A stretch of DNA of 43,092 nucleotides from Alysiella sp. (GCF_030525755.1 NZ_JAUNEC010000009.1:1-43092), one strand, 5' to 3'; shown: positions 7,441-16,006, counted from the stretch's first letter. The notes: generated from the letters alone by a model not told the origin. Translations and numbers: made by a program.

Positions 7441-8811
7441 ATGATTAACCCCATTTCAGCCCTTTCCCCATTAGACGGACGCTACGCCAAATCGGTAGAA
7501 AATTTGCGTCCCATTTTTTCCGAATACGGTTTGATGAAAGCGCGTGTGCGTGTGGAACTGGCGTGGCTGGTGGCTTTGTCGCGCGAGCCAAACATTGCCG
7601 AAGTGCCTGAATTTTCAAATGAAACGCTGGCTGAAATCCAAAATGTGATGGCAAATTTCAATTTGGAACACGCCGCCGAAGTGAAAGTGATTGAAACCAC
7701 CACCAATCACGATGTGAAAGCCATTGAATATTGGTTAAAAAAACGCTTTGAAAACAATGCCGAAATTCAAAAAGTCAATGAATTTATTCATTTTGCTTGC
7801 ACTTCGGAAGACATCAACAATTTGTCGCACGCGCTGATGTTAAAACAAGCAAAAGATGAAGTGATTTTGCCGAAATTAGCCGAAATTCAGCAAAAATTGC
7901 AAAAAATGGCAAACGATTTGGCAGATGTACCCATGATGTCGCGCACGCACGGTCAGCCAGCCACGCCCACCACTTTGGGCAAGGAAATTGCCAATGTGTT
8001 GTATCGCTTGAATCGCCAAATCAAGGCATTGAATCAACAAGAATTTTTGGGAAAAATCAATGGCGCGGTGGGCAATTACAACGCGCACATGGTGGCTTAT
8101 CCCAATGTGGATTGGGAAACCCATTGCCGTTTGTTTGTGGAACAAAGTTTGGGCTTGACGTTTAATCCCTACACGATTCAGATTGAACCGCATGATTATA
8201 TGGCGGAATTTTTCCAAACCATCAGCCGCATCAACACGATTTTGATTGATTTCAACCGCGATGTGTGGGGCTATATTTCATTGGGCTATTTCAAACAAAA
8301 GGTTAAGGCTGGCGAAGTGGGCAGTTCCACCATGCCGCACAAGGTCAATCCGATTGATTTTGAAAATTCCGAAGGCAATTTGGGCATGGCAAACGCGGTG
8401 TTGGGCTTTTTGGCGGAAAAATTGCCGATTTCACGCTGGCAACGCGATTTGACCGACAGCACAGTTTTGCGCAACATGGGCGTGGGTGTGGGCTATGCGG
8501 TTTTGGGTTGGGTGGCGCATTTGCGTGGTTTGGACAAGTTGGAAGCCAATCCTGCGGCTTTGTTGGCGGATTTGGACGCGACTTGGGAATTGTTAGCCGA
8601 GCCGATTCAAACGGTTATGCGCCGTTATGCTGTGCCGAATGCTTACGAGCAGTTGAAAGATTTGACGCGCGGCAAAGATGGCATCACGCCTGAAAGTTTG
8701 CGTCAATTTATCAATGGCTTGGCGATTCCAGACGAAGCCAAAACACAATTATTGGCTTTGACCCCAGCTTTGTACATCGGCAAGGCGGTTGAATTGGCAA
8801 AACGCATTTGA
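7441..8811 (+). CDS. purB: Adenylosuccinate lyase
   Basis: The 456-residue protein is full length for the bacterial PurB family of the fumarase/aspartase superfamily. It carries the SSTMPHKVNP signature at residues about 295-304, including the mobile-loop serine, and TRTHGQPATP near 172-181. PurB cleaves SAICAR to AICAR in purine synthesis and adenylosuccinate to AMP, releasing fumarate. The start follows an AAGGA site (7431-7435). hisE begins 11 bases after the stop; AICAR is also a by-product of histidine synthesis, which makes the pairing biochemically sensible. The 7130-7440 leader holds a PIN remnant and one DUS. Confidence 0.97.
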   Translation: MINPISALSPLDGRYAKSVENLRPIFSEYGLMKARVRVELAWLVALSREPNIAEVPEFSNETLAEIQNVMANFNLEHAAEVKVIETTTNHDVKAIEYWLKKRFENNAEIQKVNEFIHFACTSEDINNLSHALMLKQAKDEVILPKLAEIQQKLQKMANDLADVPMMSRTHGQPATPTTLGKEIANVLYRLNRQIKALNQQEFLGKINGAVGNYNAHMVAYPNVDWETHCRLFVEQSLGLTFNPYTIQIEPHDYMAEFFQTISRINTILIDFNRDVWGYISLGYFKQKVKAGEVGSSTMPHKVNPIDFENSEGNLGMANAVLGFLAEKLPISRWQRDLTDSTVLRNMGVGVGYAVLGWVAHLRGLDKLEANPAALLADLDATWELLAEPIQTVMRRYAVPNAYEQLKDLTRGKDGITPESLRQFINGLAIPDEAKTQLLALTPALYIGKAVELAKRI

Positions 8812-8822
8812 GGTAAAATTCA

Positions 8823-9140
8823 ATGTCTGAAATCCTGATTGTCATTCAAAATACCCTAGAAACTCGCCGTTATGCAGACCCAAGTCAATCTTATACCGCC
8901 CAATTGCTTCATCAAGGACAAGATAAAATCTTAAAAAAAGTCATTGAAGAATCAGGAGAAGTATTAATGGCTTCCAAAGACAATGATGCGACACATGTCG
9001 TATATGAAACTGCCGATCTGTGGTTTCACAGCATGATTTTATTGACACATCACGGCTTACGTGTGGAAGACGTGTTAAATGAATTGGCACGCCGACAAGG
9101 TCTATCAGGTTTGCTGGAAAAAGCAGCGCGTTCCGCATAA
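8823..9140 (+). CDS. hisE: Phosphoribosyl-ATP pyrophosphatase
   Basis: This 105-residue protein is an all-alpha NTP pyrophosphatase of the HisE family. It shows the conserved KKVIEESGEV segment near residues 38-47, whose acidic residues bind magnesium, and YETADLWFHSMILL. It hydrolyses PR-ATP to PR-AMP, the second step of histidine biosynthesis. It starts 11 bases after purB with a GAGGTAAA site, so the two are probably co-transcribed. The other his genes are not in this window. hisE followed by hinT and tatABC is a familiar neisserial order. Confidence 0.95.
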   Translation: MSEILIVIQNTLETRRYADPSQSYTAQLLHQGQDKILKKVIEESGEVLMASKDNDATHVVYETADLWFHSMILLTHHGLRVEDVLNELARRQGLSGLLEKAARSA

Positions 9141-9147
9141 AATATCA

Positions 9148-9195
9148 CTTTCAGGCAGCCTATTTTGGTTTTCCATGCTGCCTGAAAGCATTTTT
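9148..9195 (+). terminator. DUS-pair hairpin between hisE and hinT
   Basis: CTTTCAGGCAGC (9148-9159) pairs exactly with GCTGCCTGAAAG (9177-9188), followed by CATTTTT. It can end purB-hisE transcription; partial read-through to hinT is possible. Confidence 0.7.
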
Positions 9196-9212
9196 GAATA
9201 ATAGGTAGAAAT

Positions 9213-9536
9213 ATGAGCGATTGCATTTTTTGTCAAATTATTGAGAAACACATTCCAGCCAGCGTGGTTTATGAAGATGATGAAATGTTGTGTTTTAAAG
9301 ACATCAACCCCGCAGCACCTGTTCATCTGTTACTGATTCCCAAAGTGCATTTTGATTCATTGGCACACGCACAGGCGAAGCATGAAGCACTATTGGGTCG
9401 CATGATGTTTAAAGTTCCACAAATTGCCCAAGCCAATGGTTTAAACAATGGCTTCAAAACCCAAATCAACACAGGTAAAGGCGGTGGACAAGAAGTATTC
9501 CATTTACACATTCACATTATGGGCAGACCTGCTTGA
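9213..9536 (+). CDS. hinT: HIT-family purine nucleoside phosphoramidase (HinT type)
   Basis: The 107-residue protein has the full HIT fold. The N-terminal CIFCQIIEKHIPASVVYEDD is typical of HinT, and the C-terminus carries the histidine triad H97-x-H99-x-H101 in HLHIHIMG. HinT hydrolyses AMP-lysine and other purine phosphoramidates in the cytoplasm. It lies between hisE and tatA, as in many betaproteobacteria. A ribosome site is weak (TAGGTAGAAAT). Family assignment is secure; the physiological substrate of bacterial HinT is generally uncertain. Confidence 0.92.
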   Translation: MSDCIFCQIIEKHIPASVVYEDDEMLCFKDINPAAPVHLLLIPKVHFDSLAHAQAKHEALLGRMMFKVPQIAQANGLNNGFKTQINTGKGGGQEVFHLHIHIMGRPA

Positions 9537-9582
9537 TTTTCAGGCAGCATAAACAAATACAATTATCAGACAAGGAAGCATC

Positions 9583-9798
9583 ATGGGTTTAACTTCAATT
9601 TGGCATTGGTTGGTCGTATTATTGATTGTGGTATTGGTATTTGGTACCAAGAAATTACGCAATATTGGCAAGGATTTAGGCAGTGCGGTTCATGATTTTA
9701 AAGAGGGTTTAAATAACGGCACACCAGAAGAAACCCATACACAAAACAAAGATAACAACATCATTGAACATCGCAATGACCACGATAAAGCTGCCTGA
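9583..9798 (+). CDS. tatA: Sec-independent (Tat) translocase subunit TatA
   Basis: The 71-residue protein has one N-terminal transmembrane helix (about residues 6-20), the conserved F20-G21 hinge, then an amphipathic helix (KKLRNIGKDLGSAVHDFKEG) and a polar tail rich in Asn and Asp. TatA oligomers form the variable pore that moves folded twin-arginine substrates across the inner membrane. A strong AAGGA site precedes the ATG. The stop codon TGA lies within a DUS-like sequence (GCTGCCTGAAA). tatB and tatC follow in order, forming the complete translocase operon. Confidence 0.95.
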   Translation: MGLTSIWHWLVVLLIVVLVFGTKKLRNIGKDLGSAVHDFKEGLNNGTPEETHTQNKDNNIIEHRNDHDKAA

Positions 9799-9835
9799 AA
9801 CAGCACAACCTAAATTTGATTTGTGATGATTGAAT

Positions 9836-10291
9836 ATGTTTGATTTCAGTTTTACCGAAATGCTGTTGGCAAGCACAGTGGCATTGATTGTATTGGGTCC
9901 CGAACGTCTGCCCAAAGCAGCCAGAACGATTGGTTTATGGCTTGGCAAAATGCAAACTTTGGCAGCCAATATTAAAGCAGAATTCAGCACACAAACTGAG
10001 TTAAATGAATTGCGCCAAATCCAAAACGAAATACAAGATGCCACTTGGGAAGTACACAATGGTTTACACAATTTAGCTCGCCCTGCTTGGGACAGGCTAC
10101 CTGAACAAAGAACCCCAGCTGATTTTGGTATAGACACAAACAATACAACACATGATTTTTCAGGCAGCCCACATCATTTTGCTCAAATCAATGGTCTGCC
10201 CAGAAAATCATTGCGTCAGCAAGCCTTATCACGCAAACGCGATATGCGCCCACGTCATCGCCCCAAGCCAAAATTAAGGAATCGCCGATGA
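9836..10291 (+). CDS. tatB: Tat translocase subunit TatB
   Basis: This 151-residue protein begins MFDFSFTEMLLAS, with the membrane-embedded E8 and the G21-P22 hinge (VLGPERLPKAAR) that define TatB. A long amphipathic helix and a basic, Arg/Lys-rich C-terminal tail follow. TatB sits with TatC in the receptor complex for twin-arginine signal peptides. I prefer the ATG at 9836 to an in-frame TTG at 9830, because family members start MFD. It overlaps tatC by four bases (ATGA). An AGGCTACCTGAA (Eikenella-dialect DUS) lies within the gene near 10095, and a normal DUS-like site near 10159. Confidence 0.93.
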   Translation: MFDFSFTEMLLASTVALIVLGPERLPKAARTIGLWLGKMQTLAANIKAEFSTQTELNELRQIQNEIQDATWEVHNGLHNLARPAWDRLPEQRTPADFGIDTNNTTHDFSGSPHHFAQINGLPRKSLRQQALSRKRDMRPRHRPKPKLRNRR

Positions 10292-11061
10292 ATAGGGTAA
10301 ATAAAACCATCGCCCAAGAAGCACAACCCTTAATGGAACATTTGCTGGAATTGCGTCGCCGACTGGTCTGGTCGCTATTTGGCATGGTACTGTGTTTATT
10401 GTTTACCGTACCTTTCGCACAAGAGCTGTATGCCTTTATTGCCCAACCCTTAATGGCTGTGCTGCCTGAAAACAGCACCATGATTGCCACAGATGTGGTT
10501 GCGCCTTTCTTTGTGCCCATTAAAGTGGCTTTGATGCTTGCTTTTTTGGTTTCTTTGCCCAATACCTTATACCAAATTTGGGCATTTGTTGCGCCTGCAC
10601 TCTACCAAAATGAAAAAAGGCTGATTTTGCCTTTAATTGCGTCCAGTCTCCTGCTGTTTGCCACAGGTATGGCATTTTGCTATTTTTTGGTTTTCCCATT
10701 GGTCTTCCAATTTTTTGCAGGCATGACGCCAGAAGGCGTAGCAATGGCCACCGATATAGATAAATACCTGTCATTTATCTTGGGTATGTTCATCGCCTTT
10801 GGAATGACTTTTGAAATTCCCGTAGCGGTGGTTTTATTGCACCGTATGGGTGTCATTTCCAGTACACAACTGGTGGCAGCTCGCCCTTATGTGATTGTGG
10901 CAGCGTTTGTGATTGCCGCTGTGGTAACACCACCTGACGTTTTATCGCAAGTAATGCTTGCCATACCCATGATTTTACTTTATGAAACAGGAATTTGGGT
11001 CTGTCGCATCATCGGTTCTCACAGAGAATCTAATGATGCGCAACACAAAACCAATCATTGA
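10288..11061 (+). CDS. tatC: Tat translocase subunit TatC
   Basis: The 257-residue polytopic protein has six predicted membrane helices. It carries the N-terminal signal-peptide-binding region LLELRRRLVWS (near residues 18-28), the periplasmic FFVPIKVAL region, the FAxGMAFCYFLVFPL segment, and the FGMTFEIPVAVVLL helix containing the conserved Glu. TatC recognises the twin-arginine motif. Its start overlaps the tatB stop, so it is translationally coupled. The tail after the last helix is short and polar. It is complete and intact. Confidence 0.96.
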   Translation: MNRVNKTIAQEAQPLMEHLLELRRRLVWSLFGMVLCLLFTVPFAQELYAFIAQPLMAVLPENSTMIATDVVAPFFVPIKVALMLAFLVSLPNTLYQIWAFVAPALYQNEKRLILPLIASSLLLFATGMAFCYFLVFPLVFQFFAGMTPEGVAMATDIDKYLSFILGMFIAFGMTFEIPVAVVLLHRMGVISSTQLVAARPYVIVAAFVIAAVVTPPDVLSQVMLAIPMILLYETGIWVCRIIGSHRESNDAQHKTNH

Positions 11062-11076
11062 TAAAAAGGAAACAAT

Positions 11077-11262
11077 ATGTACAACTACCAATCCGACACC
11101 ACCCAATTTTTAAACGACTATTTGGCACAACACCCAGAAGAAGCCGAACAACGTTTAAAAAATCGCGGTTTATTGTGGGACGTAACCCTCAACCCCGAAG
11201 AACAAGCCAACTTTGAAGCAGCCAAATTGCCCAAAAAACCCTATACTTACCAAACTGATTGA
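11077..11262 (+). CDS. DUF3460 family small protein
   Basis: This 61-residue protein starts 15 bases after tatC with an excellent AAAAGGA ribosome site. It matches the betaproteobacterial DUF3460 family: YQSDTTQFLNDYLAQHPE at the start, a central GLLWD motif, and a C-terminal PKKPYTYQ. It has no signal peptide or membrane segment and is predicted soluble and cytoplasmic. Function is unknown. Its position suggests co-transcription with tatABC, but similar proteins are found in other contexts, so a Tat role should not be assumed. Confidence 0.8.
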   Translation: MYNYQSDTTQFLNDYLAQHPEEAEQRLKNRGLLWDVTLNPEEQANFEAAKLPKKPYTYQTD

Positions 11263-11308
11263 ACCCATTTGCCTTTCAGGCAGCCTGAAAAATCTGTGTT
11301 CATCAACT

Positions 11309-11418
11309 GATAGTAAATTCAATTTAAACCAGTACAGCGTTGCCAACCCCTGATGTACTAGGTACACACGACGGTCGCTATCGCCCTCCTTGTCCTGATT
11401 TAAATTGAATCCACTATA
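11309..11418. repeat. Correia-like element, subfamily 1 (best-preserved copy)
   Basis: The right end, reversed, reads TATAGTGGATTCAATTTAAA, and the left end is ATAGTAAATTCAATTTAAA, giving near-perfect terminal inverted repeats around 110 bp. Internal blocks CCAGTACAGCGTTGCC and CCTTGTCCTGATT match those of neisserial Correia repeats closely. It is a non-coding MITE-like element lying between the tat operon and the O-methyltransferase gene. Confidence 0.8.
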
Positions 11419-11519
11419 ACAATGGATTTTCCATCACAAAATCATGTAAATAAAAAACAGTAAGTGCATGATTAATAAATAAAAAATACCTATTCAAACA
11501 ATGGATACAGGTTTTACCT

Positions 11520-12188
11520 ATGTCTACACGCCCCACCGTTTTTACACCTGAATTAAGCCATTATTTGCGTCAAATCAGCGAAGCTGAACACCCTGTTTTA
11601 ACGCAAATTCGCACGCAAACCGCAGCACACCGTTTAGGCAAAATGGCGATTGCCCCTGAACAAGCTGCCTTACTCACTTGGTTGGCACGGCTCATCAATG
11701 TGCAAAACTACTTAGAAATCGGCGTATTCACAGGTTACAGCAGTACCGCAATAGCACTTGCGCTGCCTGAAAACGCGCGCTTACATTGTTGCGACATCAA
11801 TATCAGTTTTACCAACATCGCACAACAAAACTGGCAACAAGCCAATGTGGCACACAAAATCACTTTACATTTGCAACCTGCCCTAATTACGCTAGACGAA
11901 ATGTTGGCAAACGGTCAAAGTAATACTTTTGATATGGCATTCATTGATGCCGATAAACCTCCCACACCGCATTATTACGAACGCTGCCTGAAACTGGTGC
12001 GTCATGGTGGCATCATTGCCATAGACAACATATTATTGGGCGGTCGCATCACAGAAACCCAACTGGAAAACACACCACTCTCACATGCCATATTGCAAAA
12101 ATTCAATGCCAGTTTACCGCATGACCCACGCATTGTACCGCTGACTTTGCCTTTGGGCGATGGTTTAACTTTATTACTCAAAAAATAA
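11520..12188 (+). CDS. Class I SAM-dependent O-methyltransferase (COMT/CCoAMT-like)
   Basis: The 222-residue protein matches the family 3 O-methyltransferases. SAM-binding motif I is YLEIGVFTGYSSTAIALALP (near 62-82). An acidic residue follows in LHCCDIN, then the metal- and substrate-side FIDADK and GGIIAIDNILLGG. These enzymes are cytoplasmic, use divalent metal, and methylate hydroxyls of small catechol-like molecules; the native bacterial substrate is usually unknown. A Correia-like element lies upstream. It ends 88 bases before the CpoB-like lipoprotein gene. A DUS lies in the coding region near 11764. Confidence 0.88.
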   Translation: MSTRPTVFTPELSHYLRQISEAEHPVLTQIRTQTAAHRLGKMAIAPEQAALLTWLARLINVQNYLEIGVFTGYSSTAIALALPENARLHCCDINISFTNIAQQNWQQANVAHKITLHLQPALITLDEMLANGQSNTFDMAFIDADKPPTPHYYERCLKLVRHGGIIAIDNILLGGRITETQLENTPLSHAILQKFNASLPHDPRIVPLTLPLGDGLTLLLKK

Positions 12189-12276
12189 TGCCCATTTCAT
12201 AACCCTTACTTTTAGACACGCCAACAACCCATAATTGCCCGTCTTTTCAGGCAGCCTAAAACGTGAATACTTTGCC

Positions 12277-12933
12277 ATGAATTTCAATCACTTCATTGTT
12301 TTACCCATTTTACTGCTCACCGCTTGTGCTGCACCACACATCAGGCTGCCTGAAACACCCCATAAGCCACAAACCACCTCTCTGCCCTATCCCGAAACCG
12401 ACTTACCCAATCAATTTGAACAACTGTCTTCACACGTTCATCAATTAGAAGAACAGATACACAAATTACAAACACGCATTCAACAATTAGAACACAAACA
12501 CAACAACACACAATCAAAACCATATAAAAATCATAAAATTCAAAATCATATCCAATCCACACCTACTGAACAACAACGCTTACAACAAGCACAACGCCTG
12601 TATCGCCAACAACGCTACCATGAAATCCTAGCCTTACTTCGCAGCACAGATGACGGCGGTTCAGGCACAGAAACCGACCGCCAAAGTATGTATTTATTGT
12701 TGCAAAGTCATGTACAGCTGAACAACTGCCAATCCGTAATTCAAATTGGGCAACGCTACGCCCAAAGATACGCCCCACACACACAAGCCGCCGATGCACT
12801 GTACCATGTCGGCAATTGTCAATGGCGCATTCAACAACAAGACATCGCACGTAATACTTGGCGTATGCTTTTGCGCCTTTATCCCAATAGCCAAGCAGCA
12901 CAGCGTGCGACAAGCCGTTTAAATCAAAAATAA
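12277..12933 (+). CDS. CpoB/YbgF-like lipoprotein with coiled coil and TPR-like region
   Basis: The 218-residue protein has a lipoprotein signal ending LLLTAC (lipidated Cys17), then a Pro-rich stretch. Residues about 45-85 form a coiled coil (QLSSHVHQLEEQIHKLQTRI and on) with a Gln/His/Asn-rich tail. The C-terminal half has repeats resembling tetratricopeptides (AQRLYRQQRYHEILALL, ADALYHVGNCQWRIQQQ, RMLLRLYPNSQAAQRA). This layout matches CpoB/YbgF, which works with Tol-Pal and cell-wall synthesis, but no tol or pal gene is adjacent. I chose the ATG at 12277 because it gives a proper lipoprotein signal; an in-frame TTG at 12235 does not. Confidence 0.7.
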   Translation: MNFNHFIVLPILLLTACAAPHIRLPETPHKPQTTSLPYPETDLPNQFEQLSSHVHQLEEQIHKLQTRIQQLEHKHNNTQSKPYKNHKIQNHIQSTPTEQQRLQQAQRLYRQQRYHEILALLRSTDDGGSGTETDRQSMYLLLQSHVQLNNCQSVIQIGQRYAQRYAPHTQAADALYHVGNCQWRIQQQDIARNTWRMLLRLYPNSQAAQRATSRLNQK

Positions 12934-12964
12934 GCTTTTACCCAATCTAAATTGAAGGAACACC

Positions 12965-14062
12965 ATGTTTACCCCCCTACCCGACCCACGCCCCTATCCC
13001 ACTGACCCCATTAAAAACGAACTGCTGCTGTATGCCAGCCAAATCGCCCAAGCCACATCAGGCGCACAAAGCAAATTGGCGCGTGAAAATTTACACGCAC
13101 GCATTACAGAAATGTTGGCACAAAAACACGTTTTAAGCTTATCGGTTGCCATGAGCATGGCAGCATCAGCAGACATTTATGCGGTATTAATGGACAGCGT
13201 AGCTGATGTATTAAACGCAAAAAATGATGATGAAGTTCAATGGTTTGCCTTACCTGTTATCATTGTTGCAGGCAGTAAGCAAGCAGCTGAACTGAACACC
13301 TTCAGCCCCTGTGCAGAACTGGCTGCCTGTCTTGCCAATTATCCTGCTCAACGCCCATTAACACACGCCCAATGGCTGCCTCAACTCTTGCGTGCCGATG
13401 ATTTCGCCCAAATCAAAGCCGAAAACTGGTTCGCCGCCAAACAATCCTTTGAAGCTGCCGAAGCATTTGCAGCCAAATTGCCCACACGACCACTTCACAT
13501 TCCCCAAGACCAATCAGTACACGCTGCTTATGCACTGGGTTACGGTAAACACAACATTCAGGCAGCATTAGGCGTAAACTTGCGCGAAGCTGCCCTGCCA
13601 CTCATGCAAATTTGGCAACAGCATCTGGCACAAAAAGGGCTAACCCTGTTTACCAACCCACTCAATCCCAATAACCCCATTCACGCATTAGCCGATGCGG
13701 GTCAAATGCGTTTGCGTATGGCTTTGGACGTGTTTGCCACCAATGCCATACGCGCAGTACGCTTACAAAGCCCACGTGTTGGCGTAGTCATCGCAGCGCA
13801 AGAAAGCAGCAAATTGCTATTTGGCTTCAATGCCACCGAAAACGCCTATGGCTTACAGAACCAAGTTTTCACTTGGACACTTTCGCCACGCGACAACATT
13901 GCCATGATTGTGCAAAACTTTCTGGATTTGATGAGCGATTGCCAAGTAGAACACATTCGCCTGCTACATGAAATGCTGCCTGAACATACCGAATTGCCCA
14001 CTTATGCCGAAGCACAAAACCACTCTGGACACAATCCACTGCTGCACAACAGTGTACAATAA
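12965..14062 (+). CDS. Unrecognised conserved-looking protein, 365 aa
   Basis: I do not recognise a functional family. The protein is soluble, without signal peptide or membrane helix. It is Ala-rich and mostly helical (for example YASQIAQATSGAQSKLARE and VAMSMAASADIYAVLMDS). A C-terminal section reads VGVVIAAQESSKLLFGFNA, followed by FTWTLSPRDNIAMIVQNF, which may be an alpha/beta segment. It starts with a good AAGGAA site 31 bases after the CpoB-like gene and probably shares its transcript. Codon and base use match the neighbouring core genes, so it does not look imported. Confidence 0.7.
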   Translation: MFTPLPDPRPYPTDPIKNELLLYASQIAQATSGAQSKLARENLHARITEMLAQKHVLSLSVAMSMAASADIYAVLMDSVADVLNAKNDDEVQWFALPVIIVAGSKQAAELNTFSPCAELAACLANYPAQRPLTHAQWLPQLLRADDFAQIKAENWFAAKQSFEAAEAFAAKLPTRPLHIPQDQSVHAAYALGYGKHNIQAALGVNLREAALPLMQIWQQHLAQKGLTLFTNPLNPNNPIHALADAGQMRLRMALDVFATNAIRAVRLQSPRVGVVIAAQESSKLLFGFNATENAYGLQNQVFTWTLSPRDNIAMIVQNFLDLMSDCQVEHIRLLHEMLPEHTELPTYAEAQNHSGHNPLLHNSVQ

Positions 14063-14211
14063 ATGCCATAGCCTAAACCTACCAAACAGGCGAACCCCAC
14101 TTTTTCCGTTATAATCCAACATCATTGATTTTTTTTATTTCAAGGCTGCCTGAAAACCCCCAATTCATCTCGCATCAGGTTTCAGGCAGCCCCCCATTTT
14201 TCACAACTACC

Positions 14212-15654
14212 ATGTCCCATATTTTCCAAACTGTTTCCCAAGACCTGTTACATGCCAACCATTTATCTGCACATGAATTGGCACAATCACTTGCCATTAT
14301 TGGTAATCATCATATTGATTATGCAGATATTTATTGTCAACGCACCGCTTTTGAAAGCTGGCATTTGGACGAAGGCATGGTTAAATCAGGCAGCTTCCAA
14401 ATTGACCAAGGCGTAGGTGTACGCGCCGTATCAGGCGACAAAACCGCTTTTGCCTATGCCGACAGTTTAAGTGCCGATGCCATCAAACGCGCCGCTCAAA
14501 CCGTTAAAGCCATTGGTACGGCAGGCAATTCGCACCCTATTCGTGTACCCACACCCTTTTACGGCAAAAACGTACACGGCACGTTCAATCCCATAGACAC
14601 TTTAAATTCCAGCGAAAAAATTGCCCTATTGCACAAAGTAGAAGCCTTGGCACGCGCTGCTGACCGACGCATCGTACAAGTGATGGCAGGCTTAACCTGT
14701 GAACACGACTTGGTTTATATTGCACGTTTAGACGGTCGCCACGCTGCCGACATTCGCCCATTGGTGCGTCTGAATGTTACTGTGATTGCCCAACAAGGCG
14801 AACGCCGTGAACAAGGCAGCGCAGGCGGTGGCGGACGTTTTGATTTAAGCTGCTTTACCGATGCCCAAATCCAAGCATATGTGCAACACGCGGTGCAACA
14901 AGCCCTCATCAATCTGGAAGCACGCCCTGCACCCGCAGGCGAAATGACAGTGGTTTTGGGTAACGGTTGGCCAGGTGTTTTATTGCACGAAGCAGTTGGA
15001 CACGGTTTAGAAGGTGATTTCAACCGCAAACAAACCAGCGTTTTCAGCGGTCAAATAGGCAAACGCGTTGCCGCCAAAGGCGTTACCGTGATTGACCAAG
15101 GCGACATTGCCGACAAACGAGGTTCTTTAAACATTGACGATGAAGGCAATCCAACCCAACGCAATGTGTTAATTGAAGATGGTATATTGGTTGGCTATAT
15201 GCAAGACGAAACCAATGCCCGTTTAATGGGTGTACCCGTTACAGGCAATGGACGGCGTGAGAGTTATGCCTCAGCAGTGATGCCACGCATGACCAATACC
15301 TTTATGGAAAACGGCACACACGAAGCACAAGAAATCATTGAAAGCATAGAAAAAGGCATTTACGCCATAAATTTTGGTGGCGGGCAAGTGGACATTACCA
15401 GCGGCAAATTCGTGTTTTCCGCCAGCGAAGCATGGTGGGTGGAAAACGGCAAACTACAATATCCTGTAAAAGGAGCAACCCTTATTGGCAGCGGTTCAGA
15501 AGTGATGCAACACATTTCCATGATTGGTAACGACACAGCATTAGACACAGGAGTCGGCGTATGCGGTAAAGAAGGACAAAGCGTGCCAGTTGGCGTAGGA
15601 CAACCAACCTTACGCATTGATGCAGGTTTAACAGTAGGTGGCAGCGAAACATAG
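14212..15654 (+). CDS. tldD: Metalloprotease TldD
   Basis: The 480-residue protein is full length for TldD. It contains the zinc motif HEAVGH (H259, E260, H264) within GVLLHEAVGHGLEGDF, and the C-terminal block GGGQVDITSGKFVFSASEAWWVENG. TldD with TldE/PmbA forms a cytoplasmic heterodimeric peptidase that trims unfolded peptides and matures microcin B17 and related products. pmbA is not in the window. I chose the ATG at 14212 rather than 14125, which lies in a DUS-rich leader; the chosen N-terminus gives the family length. The upstream 14140-14195 stretch contains two DUS copies. Confidence 0.93.
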   Translation: MSHIFQTVSQDLLHANHLSAHELAQSLAIIGNHHIDYADIYCQRTAFESWHLDEGMVKSGSFQIDQGVGVRAVSGDKTAFAYADSLSADAIKRAAQTVKAIGTAGNSHPIRVPTPFYGKNVHGTFNPIDTLNSSEKIALLHKVEALARAADRRIVQVMAGLTCEHDLVYIARLDGRHAADIRPLVRLNVTVIAQQGERREQGSAGGGGRFDLSCFTDAQIQAYVQHAVQQALINLEARPAPAGEMTVVLGNGWPGVLLHEAVGHGLEGDFNRKQTSVFSGQIGKRVAAKGVTVIDQGDIADKRGSLNIDDEGNPTQRNVLIEDGILVGYMQDETNARLMGVPVTGNGRRESYASAVMPRMTNTFMENGTHEAQEIIESIEKGIYAINFGGGQVDITSGKFVFSASEAWWVENGKLQYPVKGATLIGSGSEVMQHISMIGNDTALDTGVGVCGKEGQSVPVGVGQPTLRIDAGLTVGGSET

Positions 15655-15724
15655 GCTTTCAGGCAGCCAGTAACCAACAAATGTGGTCGCTGCAAACAGT
15701 AGCATGGTCATGGTCGTTTCCAAC

Positions 15725-15831
15725 TATAGTGAATTAAAATAAGAAAGATGCAAGGCGACCACGCCCGCCGTGTACAAATAGTACATAAGGGCGCAGGCAA
15801 CGAAGTAGATTTCTTATTTTAATTTACTATA
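15725..15831. repeat. Correia-like element, tandem copy A
   Basis: The terminal inverted repeats are TATAGTGAATTAAAATAAGA on the left and, reversed, TATAGTAAATTAAAATAAGA on the right, bounding 107 bp. The interior has CGTGTACAAATAGTACA, as in Correia elements. It lies between tldD and fabH and abuts a second, truncated copy. Confidence 0.8.
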
Positions 15832-15923
15832 AAACAAACAAAGCGGCAACGAGAGCAGTTCGTGTATATTTAACACATAAGGTAGTTGGTAATGTGGTAC
15901 GCTTTGTATTTGAAACGACTATA
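15832..15923. repeat. Correia-like element, truncated tandem copy B
   Basis: About 92 bp immediately after copy A ends in TTGAAACGACTATA, a terminal repeat of the same type as the element at 19416-19522. The left terminal repeat is missing. A nested insertion of copy A at the left end of copy B would explain the arrangement. The stretch 15655-16006 otherwise contains only a DUS terminator. Confidence 0.5.
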
Positions 15924-15955
15924 ATTTTTCAATTCTGTGACCACACTCATGAAAT

Positions 15956-15986
15956 AAAGCTGCCTGAAAAGATTTCAGGCAGCTTT
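15956..15986. terminator. Bidirectional DUS-pair terminator between tldD and fabH
   Basis: AAAGCTGCCTGAAA (15956-15969) and TTTCAGGCAGCTTT (15973-15986) form a 14-bp stem with a three-base loop. A- and T-rich flanks allow use from both strands by the convergent tldD and fabH transcripts. Confidence 0.8.
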
Positions 15987-16006
15987 CTCATACAATAGAA
16001 TAATCA

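Noticed and set aside
12235..12276. Upstream start for the CpoB-like lipoprotein
   Set aside because: It is a TTG just upstream of a DUS, and it would place 14 residues before the lipoprotein signal.
14125..14211. Longer N-terminus for tldD
   Set aside because: It translates across two DUS copies and adds 29 residues not found in the family.
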